Assembly (NCBI GenBank): GCA_039881145.1
Contig: JAYKKI010000066.1
Coordinates: 10,679,001-10,743,000 of the forward strand
DNA length: 64,000 nucleotides
Origin: Druceiella hillmani
Lineage: Eukaryota; Arthropoda; Insecta; Lepidoptera; Hepialidae
Direction of reading: 5' to 3'
Made by a program: the position numbers and the translations under genes. Positions 1 through 12,749 of the stretch are shown here, piece after piece; positions within the stretch are counted from its first letter, which is position 1; every line of letters begins with the position of its first letter. Below the pieces are notes generated by a model, which saw nothing but the letters and a program-made list of their open reading frames with translations, did not search any database and was not told the origin of the DNA.

Positions 1-1320
1 CTGAATTGAAATTTTACAAAAATATAGAAATGATTTCACTCAACAGTTATTGCTTACGTTTATTTTCTTTTATTAGCATTAGGTGCTTGTTTTCAAAGCA
101 ATATATTTCATAACTTTTACTACGATCGTTTTTCAAAGCAACTGAATTTTATATCAAGTGATCTAGAAGCTATTCATTTTTATAGCTGTCTAAATTCACA
201 CAAAAACACTAGCAGATAAGAAGTACTGATATAAAATTTTTTTATAAAACCTTAATACTCTAAATAACAATTAAGTTCACCTCCAAAAGTTTAATGCATC
301 ATCACAAACAGTTGAAGCCGAAAAAAAATGTAAATAAAGTAGAAATGGGACCTAAAATTGGGAAAGCGAACTTTTTAACGAATTTACCAAGTAAAAGATA
401 GAATATTAATTTAATTAAAACTTTAAAGTTGATTTCCCAGATTTATTTAACAAATTTTAAATACTTAGTTTTGCCGTTGGTTTCATCTAATTCCAAAAAT
501 AATATAGACATAAAAAGTAAGGCAATTCAACCTTCAGAGTTTATGAAAATTAAGTAGTAGAAATAATTACAAGAATAATTTAGAAATATATGAACGAGTG
601 CCTAAAACTGAAAGAAATAATTGAAATTCATACGTTTTTATTAGCGCCGATTTTTCAAAATGTTGCGAGTATCTCCAAGAAAATGAAACATTTTTCCCAA
701 TTTTATAAACTTTGTCTTTATATGTATAAATTTTACTTTACTATCGTGCAGTTTTAGCTAAAACATTAATTGAATTATAATAAATATATCAATAATTAAA
801 ATATAATAAAAATATCCATTTCATTCTAATAAAAATTAGTTTTCTGATTTTATTTTCACTTTACGTAACAAACTTTTCAAGAACCTGAAAGGCTTGCCAA
901 TCTTTATATAATATTTCGACTAAATTCTAGTTGAGACCTTATAATTTGGCTAATCGTCCTTGTAATTTATATTGAGCAAATACTTCAGTTTTGATATTTT
1001 TCTGACCAGTAATATACCGGTTTCTCATAAGAAAGTAGTTAAACTAAGTACTTTATGATAATATAACCCGTACGAACATAAAGTAATTTTAAAATAGTTT
1101 TATGGATTAAATTTAAACTTTATAATTAGCACACACCAGATTGTTTTTAAATATAATTGTAATAAATTCACCGGAGAAATGTTTGAAACGAATTAATAAC
1201 AAGTCATTGCAGGTTTTAAAAATCTGTTTTCTAGTTACTGTATCTGTTGGTGTTTATAATGCGTTAAATTTTAAAATAGTATGGTGGGAGCGGGAACATT
1301 AAATAAAGCGTTATTGAAAG
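1..1320. other. gene-free AT-rich stretch
   Basis: Both strands are dense in stop codons. I see no protein motif, RNA gene or clear repeat before the ribozyme-bearing element that starts at 1333. Confidence 0.6.
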
Positions 1321-1332
1321 AATATTGAAGGA

Positions 1333-1488
1333 TTCATCTTTGCTAATAGCCCACGTGAAGATGTTGTAATACAACGAAAACTAGGCCGTAGTAAAGAAAT
1401 TAAAGAAAGTAGAAATAACACTACATCACGTAGTTTCATTTAATTGTGAATAATGCATTTCTACAAAATTAACGCTAAATATATTCAA
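1333..1488 (+). mobile_element. 5'-truncated PLE terminal repeat (pLTR) with dead hammerhead
   Basis: This copy matches the 3' terminal repeat of the Penelope-like element at 47.1-49.3 kb, from just upstream of the hammerhead to the terminal CCAAATATATTC tail. It is flanked by a duplication of the target site, AATATTGAAGGA, at 1321-1332 and 1487-1498 (the first two bases may belong to the element). That shows it inserted as a short unit. The hammerhead (about 1335-1403) is damaged: the core reads GTGAAGA instead of CTGAAGA, and the cleavage triplet reads GCC instead of GTC, so it should not self-cleave. The 5' end lies at ATCTTTGC, the same point where several other copies switch to an inverted arm. 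Confidence 0.85.
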
Positions 1489-1498
1489 TATTGAAGGA

Positions 1499-4400
1499 CA
1501 CAAATAATTATCATAAATTGAAGTATTTTATCGCGTGCAATGAAAAAGTGTTATCTAGTAGTTATTTCATTAAGTCAATACAAATGCGTAGTGTACTCAA
1601 ATTAATATGCTAATCATCAATGAAATAGAAAATTGAATTTGAAAAATTTCCTTTGAGTAAATAATTTTCCTGCCAAAAATTTCAATGTAAATAATTTTGG
1701 ATGTTAGTTGCCGAGATAGATGCAATTTAATTTACATCAATATTTTGCGAAAAGATGGGTTTCTGTGTTAAGAAATTTCTTAAAAAAATGGATGTGGTAG
1801 ACGCACAGAAAAACGCGTGAGTGATCTTATAATTGTTTTCTTTTTGAGGTAAGGAAACATTAAAATAAAAATATATTTTTACCAAGGAATATTAATAGTA
1901 GTTGCTTACCTATATGCTTTTAATCTGTGAATACTTAAAAAAGCTCATTGTTAAAAGTTTTTCACGTTTGTGATTAAAAAATAAGTGAAGGATTATACTT
2001 CAAAACCTTTTGAAGATCGATACTTTGTGAAGGAGACGGGATGAAGATAAATTTGAAAAGACCTCTTCAATGATTCTCTATTCAATTAGGTACGTGAGAT
2101 AACAATTGTTGATTCTCAAATTCTATAAAAGTGGATATTTAAGAGAAAACAAAAAAATATTTCTCTGAAAAGTGAAAGGGGTTAAATGCTGCAACAGACC
2201 AAATGCTAGATGGATATGAGAAAATCAAAAAGCTTTCATTTTTTCCAATTAGCTATCGAATGGCAAAAAGCACCACAAGTAGATGGCCGTAGTACTTTCT
2301 GAAAAGATTCTTAAATATTCAAGTATTCAATTAATAAGGTTGAATTTCGAAATTTTAAATTTTCCTTTTCTTATTTTTCTTAACCATTTCACTACAGGTT
2401 TTCTTTAGTCTTTACCACTCCTTTCCATTTTGGGTCTCATATGTCCCACTGAGAAGTCAAAAGAAGTGTCATTTGTGATAAAATAATTTTAGCAAATTAT
2501 TTTTTTGAATTTTAGCCCTTGCATCTGCACCTCAACTTCAGTCTCCCTATGTTAAACTTGTTATATTAAGAAACCTTACCGACAGTTGTAGTCACAATCC
2601 AGTGGCAAGTAAGATCAACAAACGGAAAATATACAGTATTAACTGATTTATTTTTTATGATTATAATTACTAGGGAAGGTTAATAATTCAGAGCTGGTGG
2701 CGGATGAGTCACAAAGAGGAGACCGACACCACCATCCACAAACTTTTAAAAATAGGAAAATATGAAAATTTCCCCGCAATTTAAAATTTTAAAAATATTA
2801 GTAAATTTTATTAATTTATTAAAAACATCTTTATTTATAATTTATTTCCAGGCCTTAAGTGCAAATTTTTACATAACATGCGAATAAGTACACAGTTAAA
2901 ATTATTGTAATTTTTCGCAAACCTAGATATAACGATGACTTTGCAGAATATCAGGACTTATAAGGACATAATTCTGCCTATTTTATCCAAATTAAAAATT
3001 TATAAGGGTATCCTTTAATGTTACAAAAATAAGGTGAAAATCCATCAACAAATTATTTCCGGACGCTCGTTTATTGCCTTATTCTATTCTTATACAGAAA
3101 CATAAATTAAGGTGCGTTTAACAAATTTTAACTGCAAACACAACATATGTACATTGCACATGTACATAACCGACAAAGTAACTTTAAGTGTTTGTCATTA
3201 CTCTTTTGTCGACATTTTATCTAAAATGTAATTTCGTCTCAAAACAGATGTCTCAGTGACATGGGATGACTTTGGACGTGAAATGAATATGTTCAGATAT
3301 AATGTTGTTTTTGGTATTTATTTAAATAATATTTAAAGATAAAAGATCCATTCAAAATGAATTAAGTTACGAGAACTGTATAATTTACTCGTTACATTTT
3401 TTATCTCAGAATAGGTGTTTGTACGTGTAAGTAATTTAAATTTCTTTATTGGTTTGATTTTTTCAACATCTGTCAAAGTTTTTTGTGTTTGTTGGAATAT
3501 TTGTGTTTCATAGTTTCCCTGATAAATAAATATCCTGACGGAACTTCGAAAATGAAATTTGACTTACCACTCATCAATCAATTATTGTTTCATTTTTAAA
3601 TTCATTAAATAAAATAAATTCAAGTGTATTATGTAAATGTTTCTAACCTAGTTTCATTTATATTTGTACAAATATTATATTCGTAGACTCTTAAAGTCTG
3701 TTAATATTATGAGGGTGTAATACTGTCTATTTATCTTTTTTCTTTCTTTCACGCTCAAACGGACCAACGGATGTTAGTGAAATTTTATATATGGTTAACA
3801 TACTTCCTATATTGGTACAAATTCCTAGATAGGTAGACTATATATAATTACACTGTACTTTAAAAAAGCAAAATAATAAACATAAGTGCTAAGAATAAAT
3901 ATGACCGCTCACGAAGAACTGTATGTCAATACATGCTAAAACTGCAGGAAAAATGTATGACGACATTATCCTACCATAAATATATGTATGTACACACGTT
4001 TCTTCGCCACTATATTAATATAATTTATAGTTTCATAATTATAGGTAAATATTTATCCTTACGTATATTTATACGGCATATTTGTTGTTCGATCAGGCCT
4101 TAATTTTAGCTCTTGGCAATTTCCGTACGTGTGTAAGGTGAAGGAAGCGAGGAGGAATTTTTAACAACTAAATAACTTTTAATAACGAAATCTTTAACAA
4201 TATACGATAAAGCAGTTTCTTGTTAACGTCTTACTGTATTTTATGTCAAGAAGACACGAGCTTAAGTACATGGACATTGACAACATGAAGTGATTTTGAT
4301 TAGCTATATCCTTTTATTTTCTTCACAAGTACAGTGATATATTATTTCGAAGATAATAAATATAATCTTAAGGAGATGTGTTTAAAAATATATTCCTTTC

Positions 4401-5450
4401 TTAGAATCCAATTCAGATGACCTGGAATCAGTTAATTTTTTTTAATTTTGGAAGTTAATTTTAATTTATAAGTTATAGAAAAAGGAAAATATTATTGAAA
4501 CATAAATTCTCATTGTAATGATGTATGTTATTTTCCGGTTTTATTATATAATAAAACCGCCTTTTTTTAATATAATTTTATAATTTTTTAATACTTTTTT
4601 CAAACGTTTAAATGACTATAATAAAAGATGGAATAAATGTATTGAAGAGAAAACTTGCCATAGTGGATGGAGAAAACGAAGCAATGGACAAATTAAACGT
4701 CTTATTACAAAATACGAACAACGGTTTAACTCATAATTTTAATATAAATTCAAAGTGAAAATGCTATTTTTGAATTTAATGAAATGGAAATATTTCGAGT
4801 GAATATATATTTTGAAAATTTTGATAATCCTTTTTTAGACGATTATTCACAACATCGAAAAGTTATCTGATAAAGTATGTAATTAAAAATATTTGAAACG
4901 CTTGGGAAATATGTAACGTTTTAATTAAATTCAAAATATGTAAATGGGTAACGCTTAAATTAATTTGGATTATCGTACGCGAGAAACTGTGAAATTCTCT
5001 TTGCCTAGACCGCAGACCAATTTAAATATTTAAGGTGTGCGTCTAAACATCCCTCTTCTTAAATAATTTAATAATATTTGACGAATTAATCGATCTCTAT
5101 TCGATTTAACTAAATACCAAATTTGGAAAATATTTAATTCCAATTTCACTTGTTTCAAAGTTTCAAATTTTATTCGGCATCAAATAGTATCTTACATTAT
5201 CATGTACCCATCTTGGTTGTTAAAAACCTATATGATGAGGCATGGGAAATCTTAAAAAACCTGCTATAATAATACTAATAGAAAAGTTTTAGGTTTTTTA
5301 GCTGAATGATTTCTGATATAACGGTTTGTTTGAAATCCAAAATTTCGTCTTTTTTATTCGACGGTCCCTAGTATTTCTCTAATTATTTCTATAAATAGTA
5401 ATACTAAAAACTTTTAAATAAGGTCAAATATAATAATAAATATTTAAACG
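1499..5450. other. gene-free AT-rich stretch
   Basis: No recognisable coding sequence or RNA gene. The only notable structure is a perfect 24-nt palindrome at 4536-4559 (CGGTTTTATTAT and its complement), followed by a T run. Confidence 0.55.
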
Positions 5451-5451
5451 G

Positions 5452-5660
5452 TATTATGGTTCCTCAGACCAAGGGTCCGAACGGAATCCTTTTGTTGTGG
5501 CAACATCATGTGTTCGGCTGTCCGTTACTCTGTCTGTATAGTACAGGCTCCTAACGTCTAAACGAAACATGACAAGAATTTGAAGTCTCATAATTTAAAA
5601 GCTAGAAATTTTATTTAAAATGCCTTCAAACTATATTTCAAGATGGTTCCCATACATATA
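5452..5660. repeat. relic of AGGGTTCCGTAC-type interspersed repeat
   Basis: The segment contains GGTTCCTCAGACCAAGGGTC, then ACGGAATCC, CTGTCCGTTACTCTGTCTGT and a second GGTTCCCATAC block. I recall this order (GGTTCC, CGGAACCC, repeated CTGTCCGT, then later the same motif) from a very common insect interspersed repeat, especially in Lepidoptera. This copy is degenerate and its ends are unclear. Confidence 0.45.
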
Positions 5661-8600
5661 AATGGGAGGAAGAACGTTTTTATTTAAAAATACATGTGGG
5701 ATATTGCTGAAAAGGACACCCTCAATAAGCCAAAAGTTTGTTATTATTTTATTTATTTAAATTAACACCTCACTAAAACAACGTGGTTGACCATCGAGTT
5801 TGCTATTTTAGACCCATTTTGTTAATAGGCCCATCTCAAAAAGTCATTACTTAAATGTCTACAAATAAGTTCCTATATTTTTCCCGTATTAAAAAAACAG
5901 ATGCTAAAGACAACTTAAAATAAAGCAGTAAAATATAATATACGAGTGATAATAGCAAAATATTTTAGAGATACTGACAATATTTTACCTTTATGAAAAC
6001 AAAACAGACAATAAATATACACACTGAAAAATAATATTGATCTTTGCAAATAGGTAAGTAGAAATACTAAGTACACTCAAATATTTAAATATGTGAGTGC
6101 ACCTAAGTATGAACGGATTCTGTTAAGTTTGAATTATGTTATATTTAGCAGGTTTAATTTACGTCCCTTTATTCCTTCTTTATTTCCGTTAGTTTCTGGT
6201 TTAAGTACTTTAAATGAATTGACTTGGTTAGAAAGAATCATTGCTTTTAATAATTTAATTTATAGAATTTTTAATTATGGTCCTATTTTAAATAAGTAAC
6301 GATTGGTTTATAGTTAACTACTGAAGGTTACTTCAGACATAGGAAAAAAATATGCTCAATGCCCAAAGGAATAAAAGGATAATTGATTCGTTTCAAAAAA
6401 AGAAAATTATAATCTTTAAATTATTTATTTTTAATTTTTCTAATTAATAAAGAATATTAATTATCAGGTATCGCTTACTTTCTCACAGCTATAAAATACT
6501 GAGGATCATGAATAAACTATTATAAGCTTTAAAAAATATACCCATAAAAGTTGACTTTCATCGCGCCCAACAGAAGGGATACTAGACATATGAATTTTAA
6601 ATTATAAATTACTATTTTTTGCTTTATTGACACCACATTGTAATATTATAAGTCATGCTTGTGAGATATATGATATTACAGTTAATAATAGCGGTAAAAG
6701 ATTAATGTTGATTAGGTTAATATAAATTCAACGAGTGCGAGTTTGCGCGCTGAGGATGAAATTACGCTAACGTTACCAACAAGGAAAAACAATTTATGTT
6801 ACCAATAAGGAAAAATTTTACTAGCAATGTTACTGGTTAGAGGATATGTTCGTATTATATACACCTTCTAGAGCCAAGTAATAATTGTGTACAATGGCGG
6901 TTCGTTATTACAGTTTCAGCAATAAATATTGAAAATGGACGCGACAAAAATACTTTGAATTTATTGAGGACATGAAATAGGAAAATAGTGAGTATTTTTC
7001 TATGGTAGGCGGAATTTATTTAATACAAACTTTAAATATTTTCATTCCTTCACTTTTGTTACAATAAAATTGAGCCGGTTTTGTAAAAGTAGACGTCCCT
7101 TTTTTAATGTAAACATTTACCTTCATTTGAAACATTTCACATCAGATGAAACCACTAATTATTTATACATTTTGTCCACGTAATTCTTACTATACATTTT
7201 TATTAAAAAAATTTGTATGCCTAATTCCGTACTTATCCAGGAGGAAAACGCCGCAACAAAATTTAAAATTATCATTAGTAGCACAGCAATGAAAGTTAAC
7301 CACATTTTCGTTTTACTTACGCATTTTTATGAAAACTTTGAATAGAAAATTAGTTTTTTAATGTATAAGGTATTTTACGAAAAACCTTTACTATAAAGAC
7401 CTAAAAACATTTTTTTATTCACTTCTGTTTATGAACAAATATTTGTCTTCTAACTTACCCCTTTTGAACCTTATTAAAAATAATTTGAATGTCACGTATA
7501 GCTATGAGGAACATATTTAATCAGATATAAATTAAAATGATTAATTCAAATTAGAAATAATGCCAAATACACTCAGAAGTAAGTTTTTTATTTCGTAAAA
7601 GATACTGCACAAAGATTAACAAAAAAAACGGGTTCGGTAGAATATGACTAGAAAATTACACGAAAACTGTTCTTATATTTTTTACGATAAGCACAATAGT
7701 TTTACGCCCGTGAATGATATACTAGACAATATTTTAGCCATGTGAAAAATAATATATATAGTTTCATAGAAATATTATATAACCTTATATGCCTAAATAT
7801 AGTACTGCGAGATCTACCTGAAATATACCAGTGATGAGTATAAATTATAATCATCAGTGTAGTCTAAGTGATGTTATGTAATGTAATCTTTCGAAGCATG
7901 AAGTTAAAGATATTGCCACCATTATTTCCTCACAGAGTTAACATATAAGAATCTGTTGACGCATAATTAGAGTTTTTAGAAATTTCATGAAGGCCATTAA
8001 AAACGCACAAAGTTTTGCGCATGTAATCAATATATGTCTCGTAACTTAGATATAAGTGCTCTTGATAATGAAACGCTGTGAAGTATTTAGAATTTTAAAA
8101 GCTCCGTCGAATAACGTGAAGATGGATCGTTTCGCTGAGACTTCCAAAGGATTTGTGATATATGGCGAGTCATGTAGTTAAGATTGCCTTGAGCTCTACT
8201 CATTAGGAACACATATGGCAGTTGCTCAAGGTCAGTTGCACTAAGTAGATTCTAATATTTTGTATATGCAAAATGATATTAAATAAATTCTAAAACAAAA
8301 TATCGCATAAATCGATTTTGTATTCAGATACAGCACTGTAGGAAAATTTACAACTAAAAGATGTAATACAATCTGTCAACGGTATTGCAGCAATAGAGTT
8401 TCACCAAATAATTGGTAACAAAATCCCAAATTAGTGCTTTTGCAAGTGGTTAATAGATCCCATCTGGTTGTCCCAGTTTGAAATATATCTGACTTTAACA
8501 TGATGAACTTTTACATGATTTAAACTTCGTTTAGATTAATTGAGCTAATAACATAGAGTTGCAGAGGTTTCATATTTTTTCATAGTGAACAATTAATATT

Positions 8601-8680
8601 GTAAAATAATTGGGTTTTCATAAACGACGAGTAAAGATTTAAATCTACGCACGAATTATTGTAGTAAATTCAATCGAAAA
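5661..8680. other. no recognised gene; one unrecognised 68-codon frame
   Basis: A 68-codon open frame on + at 6093-6299 starts with a non-ATG codon and ends in ILNK. It matches no family I recognise and could be chance in AT-rich DNA, or an orphan exon. The rest shows no gene or repeat. Confidence 0.4.
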
Positions 8681-8682
8681 TA

Positions 8683-8691
8683 AAAAATAAA

Positions 8692-8742
<51 letters not shown>
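8683..8742. repeat. poly-A plus (TA)n microsatellite
   Basis: An A-rich run is followed directly by about 20 TA units. This layout is common at 3' ends of old retrotransposed copies, but no such copy is recognisable upstream. Confidence 0.9.
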
Positions 8743-8744
<2 letters not shown>

Positions 8745-8746
<2 letters not shown>

Positions 8747-10165
8747 AAGAAGAATTTTAATATTTACCCAGTAGTAGAAGCGTCAGTGAGAAAAAAAAGT
8801 CAAAAATTTCTCCGGGGTGAATTAAATACTGGAACAAAGTTTACAGTGGAAATGAGTATCGAATATTATTCATGAAATGTGTTTGATCAAAGAACAATTT
8901 TTTTATAATTTGCGTTGGGCTAACAAACAAATTAATTTCATTTATTAATTTATTTATATAATAAGCGTTGTGTAATTGTAACTGACAAATGTTGATTCCA
9001 TTTGTAGAAACAATTACAGAATTCCTTGGAAATAACCATAATTTATTTGATTGATTATTGAAAAAAAATTTTACTAGCAAAGTGTTCCATAAATATATTT
9101 TAGGATCAGTCGCTTAGAATCATCATAATTCTTGCTCATTAAAGGATTCAGACATATGTCCCACTACTGGATAAAATTATATTACAATCTACATAAAACT
9201 TAAAAGTTCACCGCGCGTCATTTTGTTTTCAACATTATTAATTGTGCTTAGCGTTTTGCATTTTGTATTTACTTTGTTGGACATAAATCGAAATAAATTA
9301 ACAAAAATAATAAAGTTACCTTTATAATCAGCAGATACCACCATCGTGTTGGTTAATTATATAAATTCAAATCATTTCAACAAACATAACGTACCTCATC
9401 AAACATAACGTACTTTCTGAAGCAGATATTTCCTGTATCAACTTATTAAATAAGAATAATAAATTTAAATATAATTGATTCAAACATCTTGTGACATCTT
9501 GAGACAACAGATTCCACTAACATATATTTTAACATTAAAATTATCTCAAAAAAATGTATGAATCGTACTCGCTTCTCTGTATACATTAAATGGTTTGTAA
9601 ATAAATAAACGCTATCATAACTAATGATCCGAGAGCAAAGCGTTCCAAAACAAATACGGACACGTACTACTGTGTATTTTTACTTTGAAGCGGATCTCTA
9701 CAAATAACTATTTAGTAGTTGAACTATTTAAATTGTACATTAAACAAATATAAGCACACAAACGAAAATAAAGTACCTGCCGCGGAAAGAAAAATATGTG
9801 TTCATAGAAACATTTTCTTTGACTCTTTCTTAATATTTTATACACTTTTGTAAAAGTCTCTATTCCGTTTGTAATTTACGCTTGAAGTAGAAGATATTAG
9901 TGAGCGTAATAAAGAAAATATTTTTGGTATACGTTTCCTTTACTACATTTTATAATACATGTATAAATTGTAACAATTACTTGTACATTATTTTATTATA
10001 TATTAGTGATTTATGCTTCTTGCACCATATACATTGGGCGAAAACCTTTCTCTTAAGAAGTTTTACTTTATCTAGTTACTATAATAGTTGCAACAGAATT
10101 TTAAAAATATGACTACCGTACTCTTTCAAAACTATTAAAGTCTAGACTTTTAAAAAAACTACGAA
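8745..10165. other. gene-free AT-rich stretch
   Basis: No gene, RNA or repeat recognised. Short frames on both strands have AT-driven composition and no motif. Confidence 0.55.
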
Positions 10166-10169
10166 ACCA

Positions 10170-10545
10170 TATTTTTCACTTCTTTAGGAAGATCATAACA
10201 TTAGCATTAGTGGGAATTCTTTCCAATTTTTTTTTACATATTGAATTTCTATCACAAGCAAGTAATTTATTTAAATGGAAAAAATGAACTAAATGGTTTT
10301 TATTTTCAGCACCCGAACAAACATTTCTATAACTTAATAAACAATTATGAGCTGCTGAGAATTTTTTTAGGATTCATTCTCATTGAAAAAAATATTACTT
10401 TGTGAGCAATACATTTTTTTTTATGCGCGTATATAATGAAATTAAATTAAATGTTATGAATCTCAACTATTACACAACGCTACTCAAAATACTTATCTTT
10501 CGTGTGACGATTATTTTGAATTTTTAAAATTTTTTTTTAATTCAA
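10170..10545. repeat. unclassified dispersed repeat, copy 1
   Basis: This stretch resembles 18205-18580. The best-conserved part is about 10385-10540, with shared blocks such as CAACGC..., AAATACTT, TCGTGTGA.GATT and TTTTGAATTTT in the same order and spacing. It has no coding capacity that I can see and abuts the antisense pLTR copy that starts at 10568. The class is unknown. Confidence 0.5.
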
Positions 10546-10567
10546 TTTAACAAACTCTTTTTAAATA

Positions 10568-10741
10568 TTGAATATATTTGGCGTTAATTTTGTAGAAATT
10601 CATTATTCGCAATTAAATGAAACTACGTGATGTAGTATTATTTCTACTATCTTTAATTTCTTTACCACGACCTAGGTTTCGTTGTATTACAACATCTTCA
10701 GGTGGGATATTAGCAAAGATATCTTTGCTAATATCCCACCT
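10568..10741 (-). mobile_element. antisense PLE pLTR copy ending in a perfect 42-nt palindrome
   Basis: Read on the minus strand, this is the pLTR with its 3' tail (TTGAATATATTTGGCG on +). Its 5' side does not end cleanly. At 10720/10721 the sequence reverses into an inverted copy of its own last 21 nt, which gives a perfect palindrome at 10700-10741 centred on AAAGAT|ATCTTT. After it come degenerate CCCAC-containing motifs to about 10770. I found no target-site duplication. Confidence 0.85.
10653..10720 (-). ncRNA. hammerhead ribozyme (type I, PLE-associated), core intact
   Basis: On the minus strand the order is CCAC (stem I), CTGAAGA, a bulged T, GTTGT / AAT loop / ACAAC (stem II), GAAA, CCTAGG (very short self-complementary stem III), the triplet GTC, and GTGG (stem I return). 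Cleavage would fall after the GTC. All core bases fit the hammerhead consensus except the extra T before stem II. The palindrome overlapping its 5' end could compete with the fold. Self-cleaving hammerheads in PLE terminal repeats are established. Activity here is inferred. Confidence 0.8.
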
Positions 10742-10744
10742 CCC

Positions 10745-12030
10745 ACATACCATATCCCACTATCCCACCAAATTTCGTCTTCAGAACAATTCGACTCAAT
10801 AGTCCATCCTTGTCTTCACTACAGAGATCCAAAAATTTTCTAGAACACTCCATGCGGCGTTATTCTTGACACACTTTAATAGTTGCAGGCAGTTTAATTT
10901 AGAAAATGGTACTACGGAAAATGTGTATATTACTACTACTAGGATTGTTTCGAATATCGAATTAAATTAAAATATTTAATAGGAAGTAGATGAAAAGGTT
11001 TATATTTTCCTTTGAAACTAAATTGCATTTAATATATTTAACAGTCTATTGAAGAAGTCTGCGTGGCGTCATCCATATGGTATAACATGTAGCGTTTTTT
11101 GAATTGATTCGGAAATATTTTGAATTGAAAGCGATACTTCAGATATAATCGATGTAAGATCAATTTTGAATGAAGATACTTAAAACATTGTGAATTAATT
11201 TACATTTTATGTTCCATATAATAGAAATAGAAAATAAATTTTTAAGATATTCTTTGGATGTTAGTTTATGAGAAAAAAATGAATAAATCTGCCTATCAAC
11301 ACTGCAAAAAGCAAACAAGAAAGTTAAAATTATTCAAATTTCATAAAATATTTTATAATATGACAATATTTTTAATTACTTTCTAAATATTTTTTTACTG
11401 TAATCTATATTATCGATTAAATTAAAATGCGTGTTACATAATATTCATGATTTTCCCAGAAAATATTCCGACATACAGACTTTTAAAATTAGCATATTAC
11501 TGCATGGTGCATCAGTATGCTAATTTTCCACATGTTTGTTATTAACCCATATGTTTTTCACATATCTGATACCACTAGATTTTTCAAATTACTCGTAAAA
11601 AATGAAAGATGAGATAAATAAGGTTAAAAAAAATTTTTTTTTTTCCGATTTGTTTATCATTTGAGCTAGCTACGAAGAAAACAAAAATATTTTTTTCACA
11701 GTTTAAATAAGTGCCTAAAAAGATATCCTAAACAATATGTAAAAATATACTATACAGGCGGTATAGTATATTTTTATTCTTGCTTCTATATAGTTTATTT
11801 TTATTCTTATTCTTGCTTCTGAATTTTTTGAGTAAAAATAATGAAAAATCATGATTTTACTAAAAAAAACTATAGTAATTATCATACAGTTTTCGTTTTG
11901 ATATGTAAGAGGTTTTAAGCCTCTGAAAAAAATATTATATAACAAGTTGCAATATATTTACATTGTAAAAACAATATCTCTAAATAGTTTAATAGAAGTA
12001 CTATGTACGCCTAAATGTTTGTAAATGCAG
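10745..12030. other. gene-free AT-rich stretch
   Basis: No gene or RNA recognised. A 76-codon minus-strand frame at 11715-11945 lies over a local near-duplication (TTTTTATTCTTGCTTCT type) and has no family resemblance. Confidence 0.5.
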
Positions 12031-12034
12031 AAAT

Positions 12035-12095
12035 GTGTACGGAACCCTTGTCGTGAGAGATCTACCTGTGCTTGACAGGTTTTACTTTTTCAAAA
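12035..12095. repeat. terminal fragment of AGGGTTCCGTAC-type repeat
   Basis: GTGTACGGAACCCTTGTCGT is followed by GAGATCTACCTGTGCTTGAC and AGGTTTT. It resembles the end of the same repeat type as at 5.5 kb (ACGGAACCCT...GAGTCC.ACT.GCACTTG.C.GGTTTT). It is short and degenerate. Confidence 0.4.
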
Positions 12096-12685
12096 TTTCT
12101 TTATCACATAATATTTTACTACGTCTACTATTCAAGCGCTTCACATGGAAAATTTGACCCTGTTGTGAACTATTGTACCTTGCTTCGCTGTTTACATGAG
12201 AGTTGAGGGAAATGGAATATATTGAACGTAGGGAGACAGATGATATACATTATGAGCAGTAGTATTAGAAAGAAGAGCGACTGTGCTTAGAATTTTGTGA
12301 GGTTTAAATTCAACGTGACTCTATATTTCTGTTGTTTACTTCATCTCAATAAAACATGCCGCGAATTTATTAAAAAATGTCGGTTTTCTACAGATTGTTA
12401 AAACATCGTCCTATTTACTTTGTAAACTTTATACCGTTACAAGGTGCAAAGTAGGCTCCAGACATTTCTGACAAAAATGCTCATATCGGGTTATTACGAA
12501 TACAGGCTACTTTTTAGTAACACTTATTCGTATTTGCTTTTTTTCACAGAAATATAACGGAGCTTGATAAATCTATCATTTCTCCAATAAGTCGAAATCA
12601 CTAGCATTTTTCAATACCGTAATCTCTTTACCAAGTAAAATTACTCTTTCTGACCTAATGACGAATAGATTTGCCTGTTTGTTAT

Positions 12686-12749
12686 CAATGACGAAAACTA
12701 ATAAACTTCACCAATATAGTCAATGACGAAAACTAATAAACTTCACCAA
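12686..12749. repeat. 29-bp tandem duplication, period 35
   Basis: The block beginning CAATGACGAAAACTAATAAA and ending TTCACCAA occurs at 12686-12714 and again, identically, at 12721-12749. Identity suggests a recent slippage event. Confidence 0.9.

Noticed and set aside
1755..1820. Short frame MGFCVKKFLKKMDVVDAQKN ending at a possible splice donor (GTGAGT)
   Set aside because: It has only 21 codons. The donor match is weak and no continuing exon could be found. Chance is the better explanation.
4536..4575. Perfect 24-nt palindrome followed by a T run, shaped like a bacterial intrinsic terminator
   Set aside because: The context is eukaryotic AT-rich DNA with no upstream gene. The stem is mostly A/T and such shapes arise by chance here.
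10617..10802. Frames of about 61-65 codons inside pLTR copies (also 31107-31304)
   Set aside because: They are chance frames through the ribozyme repeat. They appear on whichever strand lacks stops and are not conserved between copies as protein.
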